A stretch of 64,000 nt of DNA from Antedon mediterranea (lineage: Eukaryota > Echinodermata > Crinoidea > Comatulida > Antedonidae): the NCBI RefSeq assembly GCF_964355755.1, contig NC_092676.1, positions 12,322,288 to 12,386,287 of the forward strand, given 5' to 3'. The position numbers were made by a program, and so were the translations under genes. Shown here piece after piece: positions 61,351-64,000 of the stretch (within the stretch, counting starts at the first letter, position 1; every line of letters starts with the position of its first letter). The notes beneath the pieces were generated by a model. The model was given only the letters and a program-made list of their open reading frames with translations. It ran no database searches and was not told the DNA's origin.

Positions 61351-64000
61351 CATCAAAGTGTACAAAATAGCTTCAAATCGCATTTGGAGACGTTTTAGAC
61401 CATTTTGTGCATTTCGATGAAACTTGGTTACACAAAAACATCAAAGTGCTTAAAATCACATTTGAAACCGTTTTAGAGCATTTTGAGCATTTCGATAAAA
61501 CTTTTCACACAAAAAAATCAAAGTGCACAAAATAGCTTCAAATCGCATTTGGAGAGGTTTTAGACCATTTTGTGCATTTCGATAAAACTTTTCACACAAA
61601 AACATCAAAGTGTACAAAATAGCTTCAAATCGCATTTAGAGACGTTTTAGACCATTTTGTGCATTTCGATGAAACTTGGTTACACAAAAACATCAAAGTG
61701 CTTAAAATCACATTTAAAACCGTTTTAGAGCGTTTTGAGCATTTCGATAAACTTTTTACACAAAAACATCAAAGTGCACAAAATAGCTTCAAATCGCATT
61801 TAGGGATGTTTTAGACCATTTTGTGCATTTCGATAAAACTTTTCACACAAAAACATCAAATTGCACAAAATAGCTTAATACCGTGTTTGAAATCATTTTA
61901 AACCATTTTGAGCATGTCGATAAAACTTTTCACACAAAAACATCAAAGTGTACAAAATAGCTTCAAATCGCATTTGGAGACGTTTTAGACCATTTTGTGC
62001 ATTTCGATGAAACTTGGTTATACAAAAACATCAAAGTGCTTAAAATCACATTTAAAACCGTTTCAGAGCATTTTTAGCATTTCGATAAAACTTTTCACAC
62101 AAAAACATCAAAGTGTACAAAATAGCTTCAAATCGCATTTAGAGAGGTTTTAGACAATTTTGTGCATTTCGATAAAACTTTTCACACAAAAACATCAAAG
62201 TGTACAAAATAGCTTCAAATTGCATTTAGAGACGTTTTAGACCATTTTGTGCATTTCGATAAAACTTTTCACACAAAAACATCAAATTGCACAAAATCGT
62301 TTTAAACCATTTTAAATCGTTTTAAACCATTTTGAGCATGTCGATAAAACTTTTCACAAAAAACATCAAAGTGCACAGAATAGCTTCAAATTGCATTTGG
62401 AGACGTTTTAGAGCATTTTGTGCATTTCGATAAAATGTGTTAACATAAAAAGACCAAAGTGTTTAGAATATCTTCAAATCACATTTGGAGACGTTTTAGA
62501 CCATTTTTTGCATTTCGATGAAACTTGGTTACACAAAAACATCAAAGTGCTTAAAATCACATTTGAAACCGTTTTAGAGCATTTTGAGCATTTCGATAAA
62601 ACTTTTCACACAAAAACATCAAAGTGTACAAAATAGCTTCAAATCGCATTTAGAGACGTTTTAGACCATTTTTTGCATTTCGATGAAACTTGGTTACACA
62701 AAAACATCAAAGTGCTTAAAATCACATTTAAAACCGTTTTAGAGCATTTTTAGTATTTCGATAAAACTTTTCACACAAAAACATCAAAGTGTACAAAATA
62801 GCTTCAAATCGCATTTAGAGAGGTTTTAGACAATTTTGTGCATTTCGATAAAACTTCTCACACAAAAACATCAAAGTGTACAAAATAGCTTCAAATTGCA
62901 TTTAGAGACGTTTTAGACCATTTTGTGCATTTCGATAAAACTTTTCACACAAAAACATCAAATTGCACAAAATCGTTTTAAACCATTTTAAATCGTTTTA
63001 AACCATTTTGAGCATTTCGATAAAACTTTTCACAAAAAACATCAAAGTGTTTAGAATATCTTCAAATCACATTTGGAGACGTTTTAGACCATTTTTTGCA
63101 TTTCGATGAAATTTGGTTACACAAAAACATCAAAGTGCTTAAAATCACATTTGAAACCGTTTTAGAGCATTTTGAGCATTTCGATAAAACTTTTCACACA
63201 AAAACATCAAAGTGTACAAAATAGCTTCAAATCGCATTTAGAGACGTTTTAGACCATTTTGTGCATTTCGAAAAAATTTGTTAACATAAAAAGACCAAAG
63301 TGTTTAGAATATCTCCAAATCGCATTTGGAGACGTTTTAGACCATTTTGTGCATTTCGATGAAACTTGGTTACACAAAAACATCAAAGTGCTTAAAATCA
63401 CATTTGAAACCGTTTTAGAGCATTTTTAGCATTTCGATAATACTTTTCACACAAAAACATCAGTGTACAAAATAGCTTCAAATCGCATTTGGAGACGTTT
63501 TAGACCATTTTGTGCATTTCGATGAAACTTGGTTACACAAAAACATCAAAGTGCTTAAAATCACATTTGAAACCGTTTTAGACCATTTTGAGCATTTCGA
63601 TAAAACTTTTCACACAAAAAAATCAAAGTGCACAAAATAGCTTCAAATCGCATTTGGAGACGTTTTAGACTATTTTGTGCATTTTGAAAAAATTTGTTAA
63701 CATAAAAAGACCAAAGTGTTTAGAATATCTCCAAATCGCATTTGGAGACGTTTTAAACCATTTTGTGCATTTCGATGGAACTTGGTTACACAAAAACATC
63801 AAAGTGCTTAAAATCACATTTAAAACCGTTTTAGAGCATTTTGAGCATTTCGATAAAACTTTTCACACAAAAACATCAAAGTGTACAAAATAGCTTCAAA
63901 TCGCATTTAGAGACGTTTTAGACCATTTTGTGCATTTCGATAAAACTTTTCACACAAAAACATCAAATTGCACAAATAGCTTAATACCGTGTTTGAAATC
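61350..64000 (+). repeat. Right-end satellite stretch
   Basis: It runs from B-B' dimers through a gagcgttttgagc B' and a D (61,880), then two blocks with the doubled 20-bp motif (62,294 and 62,970). The second skips the usual attgcatttgg and C-like monomers, joining acaaaaaacatcaaagtg to tttagaatat near 63,050. From 63,240 the order is that of 6,960-7,720, ending in the gcacaaatagc short tail near 63,974. Private changes: gtttcagagc near 62,062, ttagtatttcg near 62,750, aacttctcac near 62,853, and acatcagtgtac (three bases short) near 63,460. The array continues past the window edge. Confidence 0.82.

Larger units (their letters stand above)
1..64000 (+). repeat. Continuous ~87-bp satellite DNA array (whole window)
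   Basis: The same ~87-bp word recurs head to tail from base 1 to base 64000 with no unique sequence between copies. Landmarks in each monomer, in order, are: a start like cttcaaatcgcattt, then gagacgttttagaccatttt, then gtgcatttcgataaaac, then ttttcacacaaaaacatcaaa, then gtgtacaaaatag. Monomer lengths measured from coordinates are 78, 86, 87, 88 and 89 bp. Composition is AT-rich, with short A and T tracts and three CpG sites per plain monomer. There is no transposon, gene, tRNA or rRNA signature and no stretch over 100 bp that is not satellite. Arrays like this are known from eukaryotic centromeric or pericentromeric heterochromatin; that location is inferred. I do not recognise the family. 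Confidence 0.97.

Noticed and set aside
1-64000. CRISPR array
   Set aside because: Regular period, but consecutive units are alike over their full length with no unique spacers, and no cas genes are present.
1-64000. Plasmid or phage replication iterons
   Set aside because: Iterons are 17-22 bp in short clusters near a replication gene; this is an ~87-bp repeat over 64 kb with no gene.
1-64000. Complete CENP-B box
   Set aside because: No monomer class I read has the CGGG half intact; the best match is 7 of 9 fixed bases in class B.
1-64000. Telomeric, rDNA or tRNA-derived repeat
   Set aside because: No telomere hexamer or heptamer runs, no rRNA-like segments, and no internal A/B box pair or cloverleaf-compatible stretch in the monomer.

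Overview
The whole 64-kb window is one uninterrupted, AT-rich tandem satellite array. I can support no protein gene, RNA gene, transposon, or unique-sequence island on either strand. The basic monomer is about 87 bp (27 G/C in the 87-bp reference copy at 1529-1615, about 31% GC). It repeats head to tail from the first base to the last, roughly 740-750 times if length is divided by mean monomer size. This architecture (long homogeneous arrays, several monomer classes, nested higher-order repeats, large near-identical blocks) is typical of eukaryotic pericentromeric or centromeric heterochromatin. I do not recognise the satellite family or the species, and the centromeric assignment is inference.

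Monomers fall into recognisable classes. A is 87 bp, the plain form. B is 78 bp and has cttggttac in place of cttttcac; it runs directly into the next monomer with about 10 bp missing. B' is the monomer after B and starts cttaaaatcacattt. C is 88 bp and carries a gttaac core. D is 87 bp, starts cttaata, and has gagcatgtcg. E has gtgtttttcg or gtgattttcg. F is intermediate between A and C. The commonest clean higher-order unit is C-B-B'-A-A-D, 514 bp, at 9816, 11174, 17642, 37080, 38690, 48945 and 50303.

Above this level the window is a mosaic of tandem and dispersed block duplications. About 16.2 kb at the left end (1 to ~16,210) recurs at 39,130 to ~55,340 at a constant offset of 39,129 bp. 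I noted only nine single-base differences and no indel, though the comparison was by eye. Local tandem duplications have units of 676, 685, 1005, 1034, 1358 and 1868/1869 bp. Smaller blocks occur three or more times in shuffled order.

The most unusual element is a pair of perfect 198-bp palindromes centred at 22,508/22,509 and 23,542/23,543. Each is made by a 99-bp inverted piece of satellite inserted at the junction of a 1,034-bp tandem duplication. They are the only places where I saw satellite in inverted orientation. Open reading frames here arise because 87 is a multiple of three; they are repeat artefacts, not genes.
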